DNA from: Saccharicrinis sp963666825
Lineage (GTDB): Bacteria > Bacteroidota > Bacteroidia > Bacteroidales > Marinilabiliaceae
Assembly (NCBI GenBank): GCA_963666825.2
Contig: OY763044.2
Span: 5,642,001-5,706,000 of the forward strand
DNA length: 64,000 nucleotides
Direction: 5' to 3'
The notes beneath the pieces are model-generated. The model did not search any database, was not told where the DNA came from, and was given only the letters and a program-made list of their open reading frames with translations. The position numbers were made by a program, and so were the translations under genes. Numbering within the stretch: the stretch's first letter is position 1; every line of letters starts with the position of its first letter. This document shows positions 38,408-48,508 of the stretch, in pieces.

Positions 38408-39568
38408 GTGACTATTAGTGATTTTTTTGAGCATGTAAATAAGCCTTTGGTTTCTTTGGATTTAATGTCTGAAGAAGAAAGTTTATGTAGTCAGATAACA
38501 TATGGGTTTTTAGGGAAGGATGATTCTTTGATTAGCGATTACCATGTGGCTTTAATTGGCATAGAGGATGGGATTAATGCAGTAGGAAACAAAGGCGTGG
38601 AATATGCATCCGGAAATATTAGAAATTACTTTGGCTCATTAAAGAAAACAACAAGAAGTCTTAAAATTATTGACTTGGGTAATTTAAAAGGTGCAACAAT
38701 AAATGACAGGTATTTTGCATTAAAGGAAGTGGTTGGTCGTTTATTAAAGTATCAGGTAATTGCAGTTGTAATTGGAGGGGGACAAGACTATTTGTTTCCT
38801 GTTATGCAAAGTGTAAAAGATATTGATGAGGAGGTTTCGTTAAGCCTAATTGACTTCCGGTTAGATTTTGAAGTAGAAAAATCTGACTTTTCATCAAAAA
38901 CTATACTTTCATATTTGCATTCTGAATTTAGTAAATATATTTTTGAACTAAATGTATTAGGTGTTCAAAAATATTTTATCTCCGAGAGTCAGGAAGCGAA
39001 GATGGATGAGAAGAGATGGGAGTTGGTTCGATTGGGTGAAATTAGGAATGAAAATATAAAGTATACAGAGCCATATTTAAGAGATGCAGATGTGGTTGGG
39101 TTTGATGTAGGTGCAATCCAAACATCGTACATGCCATATTATAATAATTTAAATGTAAATGGTTTAACAGGATATGAGGCTTGTCAGATTGCATGGTACT
39201 CAGGGATGAGTGATAATTTGAAATTTTTTTGTTTACAAGAGTATAATCCTGCTATTGATAATGGTAGTAAAGGTGCAGTGTTATGTTCGCAAATGATTTG
39301 GCATTTTTTTGAGGGATTGTCTTTGAAGCAAACAGAACAACCAAGTATTGAGTCGGAAAATTATAAAATTTTTGTAGTACATCTACACAATTTTAATGAA
39401 GATATACGTTTCTATAACAACAGACTTAATGATAGATGGTGGATTGAAGTGCCATGGAAAGAATCTGTAAGGTTATTGGCATGTAGTAAAAAAGAATATG
39501 AGGAGACCCAAATGGGGAATCTACCTGATAAATGGTGGAGATTTTTTCAAAAGGGGTCTGAAAAATAG
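38408..39568 (+). CDS. Arginase/formimidoylglutamase-fold protein with degraded metal site
   Basis: This 386-residue protein starts at GTG 38408, 9 bp after topA. Its fold matches the ureohydrolase family. The metal-binding motifs are recognisable but altered. GGGHE reads GGGQD (123-127). DAHxD reads DFRLD (149-153). DxD reads DVG (233-235). Three of the six usual Mn ligands are thus replaced (H to Q, H to R, D to G), so hydrolase activity is unlikely. The gene sits between topA and the T9SS genes. As I recall, an arginase-like gene near topA and gldK also occurs in other Bacteroidota. A structural or regulatory role is possible. Confidence 0.8.
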   Translation: MTISDFFEHVNKPLVSLDLMSEEESLCSQITYGFLGKDDSLISDYHVALIGIEDGINAVGNKGVEYASGNIRNYFGSLKKTTRSLKIIDLGNLKGATINDRYFALKEVVGRLLKYQVIAVVIGGGQDYLFPVMQSVKDIDEEVSLSLIDFRLDFEVEKSDFSSKTILSYLHSEFSKYIFELNVLGVQKYFISESQEAKMDEKRWELVRLGEIRNENIKYTEPYLRDADVVGFDVGAIQTSYMPYYNNLNVNGLTGYEACQIAWYSGMSDNLKFFCLQEYNPAIDNGSKGAVLCSQMIWHFFEGLSLKQTEQPSIESENYKIFVVHLHNFNEDIRFYNNRLNDRWWIEVPWKESVRLLACSKKEYEETQMGNLPDKWWRFFQKGSEK

Positions 39569-39754
39569 AGTCTTTTGTAAAAAATTAACATGTTTAAGTC
39601 ATAAAAACGAAACCTTATTAAATAAATTAAAGTATACGAATTCAGTTTTTTTTCACAAAAAATCCTAAAGTCAAAAATGTATATTGTTGATAATTAATGG
39701 ATTGGTGAAGTTGTTGAAAAACAGAGTTCTTTGAGTGTTTTATAACTAAAGTAA

Positions 39755-40693
39755 ATGGTTAGGAGAATTCTGATTTTTGTTATATTTTGCATTGCCACAA
39801 AAATGAATGCGCAATACGATCCTCAGTTTAGTCAGAACATGTTTAACATGCTGGCTGTCAACCCAGGATATGCAGGTTCATCGGAATCAATAAATTTGTT
39901 GGCATTGAACAGAAATCAGTGGACTGGAGATCTAGGAATTAAAACTACAGTGTTCAGTGGTGATATGCCATTGAATTTTTTAGGTTTAGATTCCGGAATA
40001 GGGTTGAATATCATTAACGATGAGATTGGACTAATAACAAATTTGTCCATGCTATTAAATTATTCAGCAAAGTTTGAATTAAAAAGAGGGACATTAGGTT
40101 TAGGTTTGAGTTTAGGTTTGATTAATCAAAGTATAGATGGTTCTGGTTTTTATTATCCGGATGAAGTTTATACTCAGGATGATCCAAGTTTGACGACAGC
40201 CGAGGTGTCAGGATCAGTGTTGGATGTGGGATTTGGAGTTTTTTATAAAGAAAATAAATTCTATGCAGGAGCATCTGTGACACATCTTAATAAACCGGAA
40301 AATGATTTTGATGAAGGAATTTATTTTACAATTAGTAGAACCTTTTTCCTAACATGTGGGTATAACCATAAAATTGAAGATTCTCCATATGAAATTTTAC
40401 CATCTGTTTTTTATAAAACCGATGGAGCAAGTTTTCAGTTGGATCTTAATACTTTAGTGAGATACAAAAGTAGATTTTGGGGAGGGTTAACATATCGATT
40501 GCAGGATGCCATTGTAGTTTTGGCTGGAATAGAGTTGAAAAATGGTGTTCGATTTGGATATAGTTATGATATAACAACCTCAGCCATTGCAACAGCAGGT
40601 AATGGTGGAAGCCATGAGTTGATGGTTGGTTATAATTTTGACATGAATTTTGAAAAACGAACTAAACGCTATAAAAGCGTTAGATATTTATAA
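39755..40693 (+). CDS. PorP/SprF family type IX secretion outer-membrane protein
   Basis: This 312-residue protein has a signal peptide (about residues 1-19, MNA|QYD) and the family hallmark YDPQFSQNMFNMLAVNPGYAG. The rest is a predicted 14-strand-like beta-barrel with alternating hydrophobic strands. PorP/SprF proteins take part in T9SS assembly or hold surface adhesins at the outer membrane. Being 41 bp upstream of gldK, this is more likely the core PorP-type member than a stray paralogue. Confidence 0.92.
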   Translation: MVRRILIFVIFCIATKMNAQYDPQFSQNMFNMLAVNPGYAGSSESINLLALNRNQWTGDLGIKTTVFSGDMPLNFLGLDSGIGLNIINDEIGLITNLSMLLNYSAKFELKRGTLGLGLSLGLINQSIDGSGFYYPDEVYTQDDPSLTTAEVSGSVLDVGFGVFYKENKFYAGASVTHLNKPENDFDEGIYFTISRTFFLTCGYNHKIEDSPYEILPSVFYKTDGASFQLDLNTLVRYKSRFWGGLTYRLQDAIVVLAGIELKNGVRFGYSYDITTSAIATAGNGGSHELMVGYNFDMNFEKRTKRYKSVRYL

Positions 40694-40734
40694 TAGAAAG
40701 TTTAGAAATTAAAATACCGATAGTCTGAAACATT

Positions 40735-42063
40735 ATGAAAAAAGTACTAGCTCTTAGTGTCATATTAGTCACTATTCTTAGCGGATGTAGTAATTCCGGA
40801 GGCGGTGAACTTGTCGGCGTAGAACGACGTGGTACCTTTTACGAGCCAGATCCTTATGGAATGTTATTTATTCCTCAGGGTAGCTTCAATATGGGTCCAA
40901 ATGATCAGGATGCCGCTTGGTCTCTTACTGCACAATCAAAAACTGTATCAGTACGATCATTCTGGATGGATGAAACTGAAATTACAAATACAGAATATCG
41001 TCAATTTGTATATTGGGTACGAGATTCAATTGCTCGTAAACTTTTAGGTGAGCAGTTTGAAGAATTTGTGATCGCTGAGGATATGTATGGTAATGAAATA
41101 GATCCTCCATTTCTTAATTGGGATGAAGAGATTGATTGGGAGAACGAAGAATACGCAGAAATTCTTGATGAAATGTATCTTCCAGAAAATGAACGTTTCT
41201 TTAGAAGAAAAGAAATTGATACACGTAAATTAAATTACGAATATCAATGGGTGGATATGCAACAAGCTGCTAAGAAAACAAATCGTTTTAATTTTGAAAC
41301 TAAGCAGTATGAAGGTGTTGCATACAATCAAAAAGGTGAAGAGGAAGTTATCAGAGATCGATCTGCATTTATTATGAATGATGTTGTAAATGTATATCCT
41401 GATACCCTTTGTTGGATTGCCGATTTTACATATTCATTTAATGAGCCATGGACTGAGAAATATTTTTGGCATCCAGGGTTTGACGAGTATCCTGTAGTTG
41501 GAGTTTCATATAAACAAGCAACTGCATTTACGATTTGGAGATCTCGATTCATGAATAATTACTTGAGAAGCAAAGGTCAGCCAGAGGTTATGGACTATCG
41601 TTTACCAACAGAGGCTGAGTGGGAATATGCATCTAGAGGTGGATTAGAAAATGCAATGTATCCTTGGGGAGGGATGTATACCCGTAATAATAAAGGATGT
41701 TTCTTAGCAAACTTTAAACCTTTAAGAGGTCGTTATGGAGATGATGGTGCATTGTCTACTTTACTTGTAGGATCTTACGCTCCTAATGACTTTGGTTTAT
41801 TTGATATGTCTGGAAATGTTGCAGAATGGACTTCAAGTGCATTTGATGAGTCTGCATATAGCTTTACTCATGATTTTAACCCAACGTACAAATATAATGC
41901 ATTACCAGACGATCCGCATGTTATGAAAAGAAAAGTGATTAGAGGTGGATCATGGAAGGATATAGGTTATTTTTTACAGTGTGGTACTCGCACATATGAA
42001 TATCAGGATTCAGCCAAATCGTATATTGGATTTAGATGTGTAAGAGACTTTATTGGTAACTAA
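40735..42063 (+). CDS. gldK: Gliding motility/T9SS lipoprotein GldK
   Basis: This 442-residue lipoprotein (lipobox LSGC, C18) has a formylglycine-generating-enzyme-like (sulfatase-modifying) domain. It begins with FIPQGSFNMGPND, continues with RLPTEAEWEYASRGG, and ends with GNVAEWTSS and YIGFRCVRD. GldK (PorK) forms the periplasmic ring of the T9SS with GldN at the outer membrane. The gene order gldK-gldL-gldM-gldN is intact. Confidence 0.96.
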   Translation: MKKVLALSVILVTILSGCSNSGGGELVGVERRGTFYEPDPYGMLFIPQGSFNMGPNDQDAAWSLTAQSKTVSVRSFWMDETEITNTEYRQFVYWVRDSIARKLLGEQFEEFVIAEDMYGNEIDPPFLNWDEEIDWENEEYAEILDEMYLPENERFFRRKEIDTRKLNYEYQWVDMQQAAKKTNRFNFETKQYEGVAYNQKGEEEVIRDRSAFIMNDVVNVYPDTLCWIADFTYSFNEPWTEKYFWHPGFDEYPVVGVSYKQATAFTIWRSRFMNNYLRSKGQPEVMDYRLPTEAEWEYASRGGLENAMYPWGGMYTRNNKGCFLANFKPLRGRYGDDGALSTLLVGSYAPNDFGLFDMSGNVAEWTSSAFDESAYSFTHDFNPTYKYNALPDDPHVMKRKVIRGGSWKDIGYFLQCGTRTYEYQDSAKSYIGFRCVRDFIGN

Positions 42064-42115
42064 TATTGAATGATTTTAGAATTTTTGAAGTAAAATTGAA
42101 TTAACACAATACACT

Positions 42116-43087
42116 ATGAGTATTACTGAATTTGTAGAAAGTCCGGGGTATAAGAAAGTAATGGGGAAAGTATATGGAATTGGTGCTTCGGTAGTAATTC
42201 TTGGGGCTTTATGGAAGATTCTTCACTTGCAAGGAGCTGCTATTATGCTTATTGCTGGATTAGGAACAGAAGCTATTATTTTCTTTTTATCAGCATTTGA
42301 GCCACCTCACGAAATGCCAGATTGGAGTTTGGTTTATCCTGAATTAGTAGGATTAGAACCACGTGAATCCGGTAAAGGTGTAGGCGGAGGAAGTGAGTTG
42401 CAGGCATTAATTCAGTCAGGTAATTTAGACGAAGAAACAGTTGCTAAGTTATCAGAGGGAATTAAAAAATTAAGTGCAACATCATCTCAATTAGCAGATT
42501 TAAGTGATGCATCTTTAGCTACGCAAAGCTATTTGCAGAATATTCAAAATGCATCAGAGTCAGTTGGTAAGTTTGGAAATGTTCAAGCTAAAACGGCTCA
42601 GGTTATTGAAGAAAGTGCAAATGCTCTAGCTAGTTCATATACTTCTACAGCCAGCGCAATTTCTGAATCAGGTACTAAAGTAGCCAATGAATTGGCCGAT
42701 TCTGGAAAAAATTTACTAAAAGGAATGAATGACTCCGGAATGGCTATATCTAATGCTTATAGTGCTTTAAGTGATAGCATTAAAGAGAATGTAGAAGGTA
42801 TTTCTCAAAATAGTATGGCTTATAGTCAAAAGCTTCAGGAAGTAAATGGTAATCTTGCAGCAGTTAATTCAATATATGAATTACAACTGAAAGGTTCAAA
42901 AGCTCAGGTTGAAGCTACGGAACAGTTAACTTCTGGTATAGGTGAGATAAAAGAATATTTACAACAGTCTGTTGATCAAGCCAGAGAATATAAAGATCAG
43001 ATTTCATCTTTAAATAAAACGGTTGGAGAGTTAAATACTATATATGGTAATATGCTTAGTGCCATGAATGTCGGGGGTAACCGCTAA
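42116..43087 (+). CDS. gldL: T9SS motor protein GldL
   Basis: This 323-residue protein has two membrane helices near the N-terminus (about 20-35 and 40-58). The conserved transmembrane glutamate is E52 in GLGTEAIIF. In GldL this residue is central to proton-driven rotation of the GldLM motor. The cytoplasmic part is long, helical and Ser/Ala-rich, with coiled-coil character to the end. It is about 100 residues longer than the Flavobacterium johnsoniae protein (about 215), as in PorL of Bacteroidia. Confidence 0.95.
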   Translation: MSITEFVESPGYKKVMGKVYGIGASVVILGALWKILHLQGAAIMLIAGLGTEAIIFFLSAFEPPHEMPDWSLVYPELVGLEPRESGKGVGGGSELQALIQSGNLDEETVAKLSEGIKKLSATSSQLADLSDASLATQSYLQNIQNASESVGKFGNVQAKTAQVIEESANALASSYTSTASAISESGTKVANELADSGKNLLKGMNDSGMAISNAYSALSDSIKENVEGISQNSMAYSQKLQEVNGNLAAVNSIYELQLKGSKAQVEATEQLTSGIGEIKEYLQQSVDQAREYKDQISSLNKTVGELNTIYGNMLSAMNVGGNR

Positions 43088-43131
43088 TGATTTATAAAGG
43101 AAATAGTAATTACTAAAAAGATTATAGAATT

Positions 43132-44688
43132 ATGAGTGGTGGAAATTGTCCAGAAACGCCCAGGCAGAAGATGATTGGTATGATGTACCTCTTCTTGACT
43201 GCAATGTTAGCATTAAATGTATCAGGAGAGTTACTGCAAGCCTTTGTTACTATGGATAAAGGTTTTATTCAGTCAAGAGAAACTGTTGAAAGAAAAAATA
43301 ACGTATTATATTCACAATTTGAAACAGCAAATAAGAATAATCCAGGAAAAACTGGTGCTGCGTGGAGGGAAGCCGAAAAGATTAAAGCATCTGCAGATAG
43401 CTTAGTTAATCATATACAGAATTTAAAGTTAATAATGGCTCAAAAGTCGAGTGGTCCAGAATCTACTCCTGAAAATTACACAGGTATAGATAATCAGGAT
43501 ATAGCTCCTCAGATTATGATTACTGAGCTTCAAGGAAAAAGAAGTGACGAATTAAAAGAAAAGATAACTGAATATAAGAACCTTTTATTAAGTTATCTTG
43601 ATGAGAATAAAGATACCACATTTATTTCTGCTTATAATAGCATGTTTGACGTAGAAGATGTTAAAGGAGAAAAAGATGTAAAAAAATCATGGGAAGAGAT
43701 TAAATTTGAGCATGTTCCATTATCTGCATCGATGGCTTACTTGAGTAAAATCCAAGGGGATATTCGTAATGCAGAAGCAGATATGGTAGCAAATTTATTT
43801 GCCGGTATTGATAAAGACTCTTATAAGTTTACCGATATGATGTCAGTTGTTAAACCTTTTAAGACTACTGTTTTGGAAGGTGAAACTTATAAAGCAGAAT
43901 TATATATGGCGGCTTATGACCCTAACATTGTTCCTGAAATTGAGATTGATGGTAGAACAATTACTAATGTTAATCAAGGAATAGGACTTTTGGAACTTGA
44001 TAAGCCTGTAGGAGAACATACTTGGAAGGGATATATTAAAATGCCTACTCCTGATGGTTCAGGTGTAGTACCTTATGAAGTTAGTGGAGAATTTCAAGTT
44101 GTGAAACCAAATGCTGTAATTTCCCCAACGAAAATGAATGTGTTTTACGAAGCGCTTGAAAATCCAGTGGAAGTATCTGTTCCGGGTATAGCATCTAATG
44201 CATTAGATGTTAGGATGACTAATGTTAGTAGTAAAAAAAGAGGTTCTGAATATCTTGTTACTCCCAAAGCTGGAACTGCCGGAAAGAAATCTATTGTTTC
44301 TGTTTATGCCAAAATTGGTAATGAGAATAAGTTTATTGGTAAACAGGAGTTTCGTATTAAAAGAGTTCCTGATCCAGTTCCTGTAGTAGCTGGATTAAAT
44401 GGAGGAAAGATTAAAAAGAATCTTTTAGCTGCTCAGAAAGCTGTTTTTGCTGAAATGAAAGATTTTGATTTTGAATTAAAATATAATGTAACGCGATTTA
44501 CTGTTTCTGTATTAAAGAATGGGTATATTGTAGATGCATTGTCAAAAAGTAATAGTTTTACACAGGAACAAAGAGAGCTAATTCTTAATATGAATAGAGG
44601 TCAGAAGGTTCAGATTGAAGATATTAGGGCTCAAGGTCCTGATGGCAGAACAAGATCATTAGGAACTATTACATTTGTATTGGATTAA
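43132..44688 (+). CDS. gldM: T9SS motor protein GldM
   Basis: This 518-residue protein starts with the signature GGNCPETPRQKMIGMMYLFL, followed by one membrane helix (about residues 17-36). The large periplasmic region contains a helical first domain and several beta domains with IgG-like character, and it contacts the GldKN ring. GldM with GldL converts proton flow into rotation and drives secretion. It is 44 bp downstream of gldL. Confidence 0.96.
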   Translation: MSGGNCPETPRQKMIGMMYLFLTAMLALNVSGELLQAFVTMDKGFIQSRETVERKNNVLYSQFETANKNNPGKTGAAWREAEKIKASADSLVNHIQNLKLIMAQKSSGPESTPENYTGIDNQDIAPQIMITELQGKRSDELKEKITEYKNLLLSYLDENKDTTFISAYNSMFDVEDVKGEKDVKKSWEEIKFEHVPLSASMAYLSKIQGDIRNAEADMVANLFAGIDKDSYKFTDMMSVVKPFKTTVLEGETYKAELYMAAYDPNIVPEIEIDGRTITNVNQGIGLLELDKPVGEHTWKGYIKMPTPDGSGVVPYEVSGEFQVVKPNAVISPTKMNVFYEALENPVEVSVPGIASNALDVRMTNVSSKKRGSEYLVTPKAGTAGKKSIVSVYAKIGNENKFIGKQEFRIKRVPDPVPVVAGLNGGKIKKNLLAAQKAVFAEMKDFDFELKYNVTRFTVSVLKNGYIVDALSKSNSFTQEQRELILNMNRGQKVQIEDIRAQGPDGRTRSLGTITFVLD

Positions 44689-44779
44689 ATTTTAATTATA
44701 ATATTTTAAAAATTACGAATAATCAAACATTTCTAGTTAGATAAAAAGAAATGTTTTCGAGAGATAAAAATAATTACGT

Positions 44780-45628
44780 ATGAAAAAGTTGTTCCTCTTA
44801 TTAATTCTATTTGTGTTAGTTGTAGCAGGAAGTTCTACACTGAAAGCACAAAATGTATTGGATGGTATATATCCAAAAGAGCATGTTATTAATAGAAAGC
44901 CTATTCCTTATACTCACGTTAGAGAAGCTGATGTAATGTGGGCTAAGAAGGTTTGGAGGGTAATAGATTTACGTGAAAAATTAAATTTACCTTTATACTA
45001 TCCTATAAGTACTATGGATGGTCGTTTAAGCTTGATTCAGTTGTTAATGCAAGGAATACAATATGAAGGATTAACTGCATATTCAACAAAATATGAGGAT
45101 GAGTTTAAAGTTGCGATGAGTATTGATCAGGTAATGCAAGAAATGGGGGCAGTAGCAGACACTGTTGAAGTAATGCAAGAAGATGGAACTTATCAGCCAC
45201 AAATTATTGCTGGTGAATTAAGACCTGAAGAGGTAAAGCAGTTTCTTTTAAAGGAAGTGTGGTTTTTTGACCGTAATTATTCAAGATTAGATGTAAGAAT
45301 TATTGGAATTTGTCCAATTAGAGAATACACAAAAACTACAGGAGGAGAAGAACAAGTTGCTAGAAAGCAAGCTTTTTGGATTTACTTCCCTGAGGCAAGA
45401 GATATTTTAGCAAGAAATGAAGTGTTTAATCCTCATAATGATGCTCAAAGAAGAACTTTTGATGATATTTTTATGAAAAGATATTTCGGAAGCTACATTG
45501 TAAGAGAATCCAATGTATATAATAATCGTAGAATTGATCAATATGCAGTAGGAATGGAAGCTATGATTGAGTCAGAAAGAATCAAAACAGAAATATTTGA
45601 TTTCGAACATGACCTTTGGGAATTTTAA
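44780..45628 (+). CDS. gldN: T9SS ring protein GldN
   Basis: This 282-residue exported protein has a signal peptide (about residues 1-23, LKA|QNV). It shows the GldN/PorN features YPKEHVINRKPIPYTHVREAD, ADVMWAKKVWRVIDLREK and FWIYFPEARDILA. It forms the periplasmic ring with GldK. It closes the porP-gldKLMN operon and is followed by a strong terminator. Confidence 0.96.
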   Translation: MKKLFLLLILFVLVVAGSSTLKAQNVLDGIYPKEHVINRKPIPYTHVREADVMWAKKVWRVIDLREKLNLPLYYPISTMDGRLSLIQLLMQGIQYEGLTAYSTKYEDEFKVAMSIDQVMQEMGAVADTVEVMQEDGTYQPQIIAGELRPEEVKQFLLKEVWFFDRNYSRLDVRIIGICPIREYTKTTGGEEQVARKQAFWIYFPEARDILARNEVFNPHNDAQRRTFDDIFMKRYFGSYIVRESNVYNNRRIDQYAVGMEAMIESERIKTEIFDFEHDLWEF

Positions 45629-45652
45629 TTTTGAACAACATTTATACGATAT

Positions 45653-45684
45653 AAAAAAGGAGTGGTTAACCACTCCTTTTTTTG
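45653..45684. terminator. Bidirectional terminator between gldN and manC
   Basis: A 13-bp stem (45653-45665 with 45670-45682) has a TTAA loop. It has A-tract and T-tract arms, so each strand ends in a T-run. It serves both convergent transcripts. Confidence 0.9.
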
Positions 45685-45707
45685 TTTGAATTATAATGTG
45701 TTAGTCA

Positions 45708-46790
45708 CTATTCGGGAAATTGACTTGCAATATCAGCAGTGAATTGTCTTATTAGTTGTTCGTTTTCCTTTGGACAAATAAGTAAACAATTATTGGATTC
45801 TGCAATAATATAATCGTTTAAGCCTTGTATTACAGCCTTAGTGTTATTAGGTATATTAACGATACAATTCGTAGAGTCATAAGTTAAAACTTTGCCTGTA
45901 TTAATAGCATTATTAGATTCGTCTTTAGATGAATGCTCGTATAAAGAAGACCATGTGCCTAAATCACTCCAGCCAACATCTGCAGTTAATACGTATACAT
46001 TACTTGCTTTTTCCATAATGCCATAGTCAATAGAAATATTTTTACAATCTGTATAAATATTTTTTATTGATTCTTGTTCGAGTTCAGTATCTATTTTATC
46101 ATATATGCTGTCAAATAAACATTTTACCTCAGAAAGGTATTTATCAAAAGCATCATTTATTGATTTTAGTGTCCAAATAAAAATTCCTGAATTCCAGAAA
46201 AATTCTCCGCTTTCAAAAAAGACTTTAGCTAATTCCAGATTTGGCTTTTCTGTAAAGGTTTTTACTGGTTCTATTTCACCAAGTATTTTCTTAGAATCGT
46301 CATTGATTTGGATATAGCCATATCCAGTTTCCGGTCTGTGAGGTTTAATTCCTAATGTTAGTAATGCGTCTGTTTCCTCAACAAATTCTACACCTTTACG
46401 TATTGATGATTCAAAATCTTGTTGCTTAAGTATAAGGTGATCAGCTGGAGTTACGATTATTGACGCATTAGGATTTTGCTTATTTATCCATGCATTGGCA
46501 TAAGCAATACAAGGTGCTGTATTTCTTCTGTAGGGTTCAGTTAAAACTTGGTTTGGTTTTAATAAAGGTAATTGTTCAAGTACAATTTCCTTATATTCTA
46601 AACTTGTTACAACTAAGAAATTCTCAGCAGGGCATATGTTGGAAAAACGATCAAAAGTTTGTTGAATTAATGTTCTTCCTGTCCCTAAGATATCAAGGAA
46701 TTGTTTGGGGGTTTCTTGCCTGCTTAATGGCCAGAACCTACTTCCAATTCCTCCAGCCATAATAACACAGTATCTGTTGTTTAATTCCAT
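45708..46790 (-). CDS. manC: Mannose-1-phosphate guanylyltransferase
   Basis: This 360-residue protein is the nucleotidyltransferase half of ManC without the isomerase domain. It has the GTP-binding signature MAGGIGSRFWPLSRQETPKQF, then RRNTAPC, VTPADH, FTEKP and FFWNSGIFIW. It makes GDP-mannose for glycan synthesis. It stands alone on the minus strand, with the terminator shared with gldN just behind it. Confidence 0.95.
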   Translation of the reverse strand: MELNNRYCVIMAGGIGSRFWPLSRQETPKQFLDILGTGRTLIQQTFDRFSNICPAENFLVVTSLEYKEIVLEQLPLLKPNQVLTEPYRRNTAPCIAYANAWINKQNPNASIIVTPADHLILKQQDFESSIRKGVEFVEETDALLTLGIKPHRPETGYGYIQINDDSKKILGEIEPVKTFTEKPNLELAKVFFESGEFFWNSGIFIWTLKSINDAFDKYLSEVKCLFDSIYDKIDTELEQESIKNIYTDCKNISIDYGIMEKASNVYVLTADVGWSDLGTWSSLYEHSSKDESNNAINTGKVLTYDSTNCIVNIPNNTKAVIQGLNDYIIAESNNCLLICPKENEQLIRQFTADIASQFPE

Positions 46791-47010
46791 TTATTTCTAT
46801 TAATTGTTTTTATTTGACGGTGAATTTACCTAAAATGAACAAGAATTAAAATGAAAATTGACAAAACGCAACATTTTTTGAATAAAATCACCAAGCATTC
46901 ATAGGTTTAAATATGTCGTATTGTTATTATCCCTCGTTTAATATTTATATATACCTCTTTTTATTTTTCTAGTGATAATTTAGTTGCTATTTTTAGCCAA
47001 AATAATTTAC

Positions 47011-47751
47011 ATGCGTATTTTTTTTCATATTGGTAGATATTTTCTTTTTTTAAGGAGAGTTTTTTCAAGACCTGAAAAAGGAAAGATCTTTATTAGTCAG
47101 TTTTTTAAAGAAGCAGAAAAGTTAGGTATAGATTCTGTAGGTATAGTTCTTATTATTTCTGTGTTTATGGGCGCCATAATAACTTTACAGACTGCATATA
47201 ATCTTGAAATGGCTTTTATTCCTAGATATACCATTGGTTTGGCAGCTCGAGAATCTGTGATATTAGAGTTTTCCTCAACTATTGTAGGTCTAATACTAGC
47301 AGGAAAAGTTGGTTCCAATATTGCTTCTGAAATAGGAAGTATGCGTGTTACAGAACAAATAGATGCTATTGAAATCATGGGTATAAACTCATCGTCCTTT
47401 TTAGTTTTACCCAAAATTACGGCTTTAGTGATAATAATGCCTCTATTAACAGTTTTAAGTATGGGTATTGGGATAACGGGTGGCTGGATAGCTGGATTTT
47501 TATCAGGTGAAGTTCCTTCTATGGATTATATTTATGGAATTCAGTTTGGGTTTAAACCTTTTTACATAGTTTACTCTGTTATAAAATCTGCAGTTTTTGG
47601 TTTTCTTATTTCTTCTATATCTTCTTATCAGGGGTATCACGTTGATGGTGGTTCTTTAGAAGTAGGTATCGCTAGCACTAAAGCTGTTGTGGTTAGTAGT
47701 GTTCAGATTATATTATTTAATTTATTATTAACTCAATTGCTTTTGGCATGA
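47011..47751 (+). CDS. mlaE: MlaE-type ABC transporter permease
   Basis: From the ATG at 47011 this is a 246-residue membrane protein of the MlaE family. An earlier TTG at 46984 is in frame but less likely. Five to six membrane segments are visible. The typical pieces are VFMGAIITLQ, LEFSSTIVGLILAGKVGSNIASEIGSMRVTEQIDA and the GYHVDGGSLEVGIASTKAVV loop. Partners move phospholipids between the membranes. It overlaps the ATPase gene by 4 bp (ATGA). Confidence 0.93.
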   Translation: MRIFFHIGRYFLFLRRVFSRPEKGKIFISQFFKEAEKLGIDSVGIVLIISVFMGAIITLQTAYNLEMAFIPRYTIGLAARESVILEFSSTIVGLILAGKVGSNIASEIGSMRVTEQIDAIEIMGINSSSFLVLPKITALVIIMPLLTVLSMGIGITGGWIAGFLSGEVPSMDYIYGIQFGFKPFYIVYSVIKSAVFGFLISSISSYQGYHVDGGSLEVGIASTKAVVVSSVQIILFNLLLTQLLLA

Positions 47752-48500
47752 TAGAAGTAAGGAATGTAAATAAAACATTTAATAATAAACAAATTCTTTT
47801 CGATGTATCTGCCAGGTTTGAGGCTGGACAAACTAATCTTATTATTGGTCAGAGTGGTCATGGAAAAACTGTATTGTTAAAATCAATAGTAGGATTACAT
47901 AGTATAGACTCTGGTCAGATCATTTATGGTGATAAAGTGTTTTCAGATATGTCTTTTTCAAGTCAAAAAGAGATAAGGCAACAGATAGGGATGTTATTTC
48001 AAGGCTCTGCACTTTTTGATAGTTTAACAGTTGAAGAAAATGTTAAATTTCCATTAGATATGTTTTCTAAAAAAACTGAAGAAGAGAAATTAGAAAGAGT
48101 AAATTTCTGTCTAAAAAGAGTAAAACTAGAAAATGCGAATAAATTATATCCTTCAGAAATAAGTGGCGGTATGCAAAAACGTGTGGCCATAGCTCGTGCA
48201 ATCTCATTAAATCCGAAGTATTTATTTTGTGATGAACCTAATTCAGGTCTTGATCCTAGAACTTCTATTGTTATCGATAATTTAATTTATGAGATTACAA
48301 AAGAATATAGAATCACCACAATTATAAATACTCACGATATGAATTCAGTTATGGCAATAGGTGAAAAAATTATTTATATAAACTCAGGCAGGAAATTATG
48401 GGAAGGTAACAAGGAGGAAATATTGGTCGCCAAAGAGGAACAATTAAATGATTTTGTTTTTGCTTCCGAATTGTTTAAAAGGATAAAAAGAAATATCTAA
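47748..48500 (+). CDS. mlaF: MlaF-type ABC transporter ATPase
   Basis: This 250-residue ABC ATPase has Walker A GQSGHGKT (about residues 36-43), signature SGGMQKRVAIARA, Walker B YLFCDEPNSGLDP and the H-loop NTHDM. GLDP and SGGMQKR are typical of the Mla/lipid-transport subfamily. It is coupled to the permease by a 4-bp overlap. No MCE substrate-binding protein (MlaD) gene follows in the window. In its place comes an unrecognised gene. Confidence 0.93.
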   Translation: MIEVRNVNKTFNNKQILFDVSARFEAGQTNLIIGQSGHGKTVLLKSIVGLHSIDSGQIIYGDKVFSDMSFSSQKEIRQQIGMLFQGSALFDSLTVEENVKFPLDMFSKKTEEEKLERVNFCLKRVKLENANKLYPSEISGGMQKRVAIARAISLNPKYLFCDEPNSGLDPRTSIVIDNLIYEITKEYRITTIINTHDMNSVMAIGEKIIYINSGRKLWEGNKEEILVAKEEQLNDFVFASELFKRIKRNI

Positions 48501-48508
48501 ATAATTTT

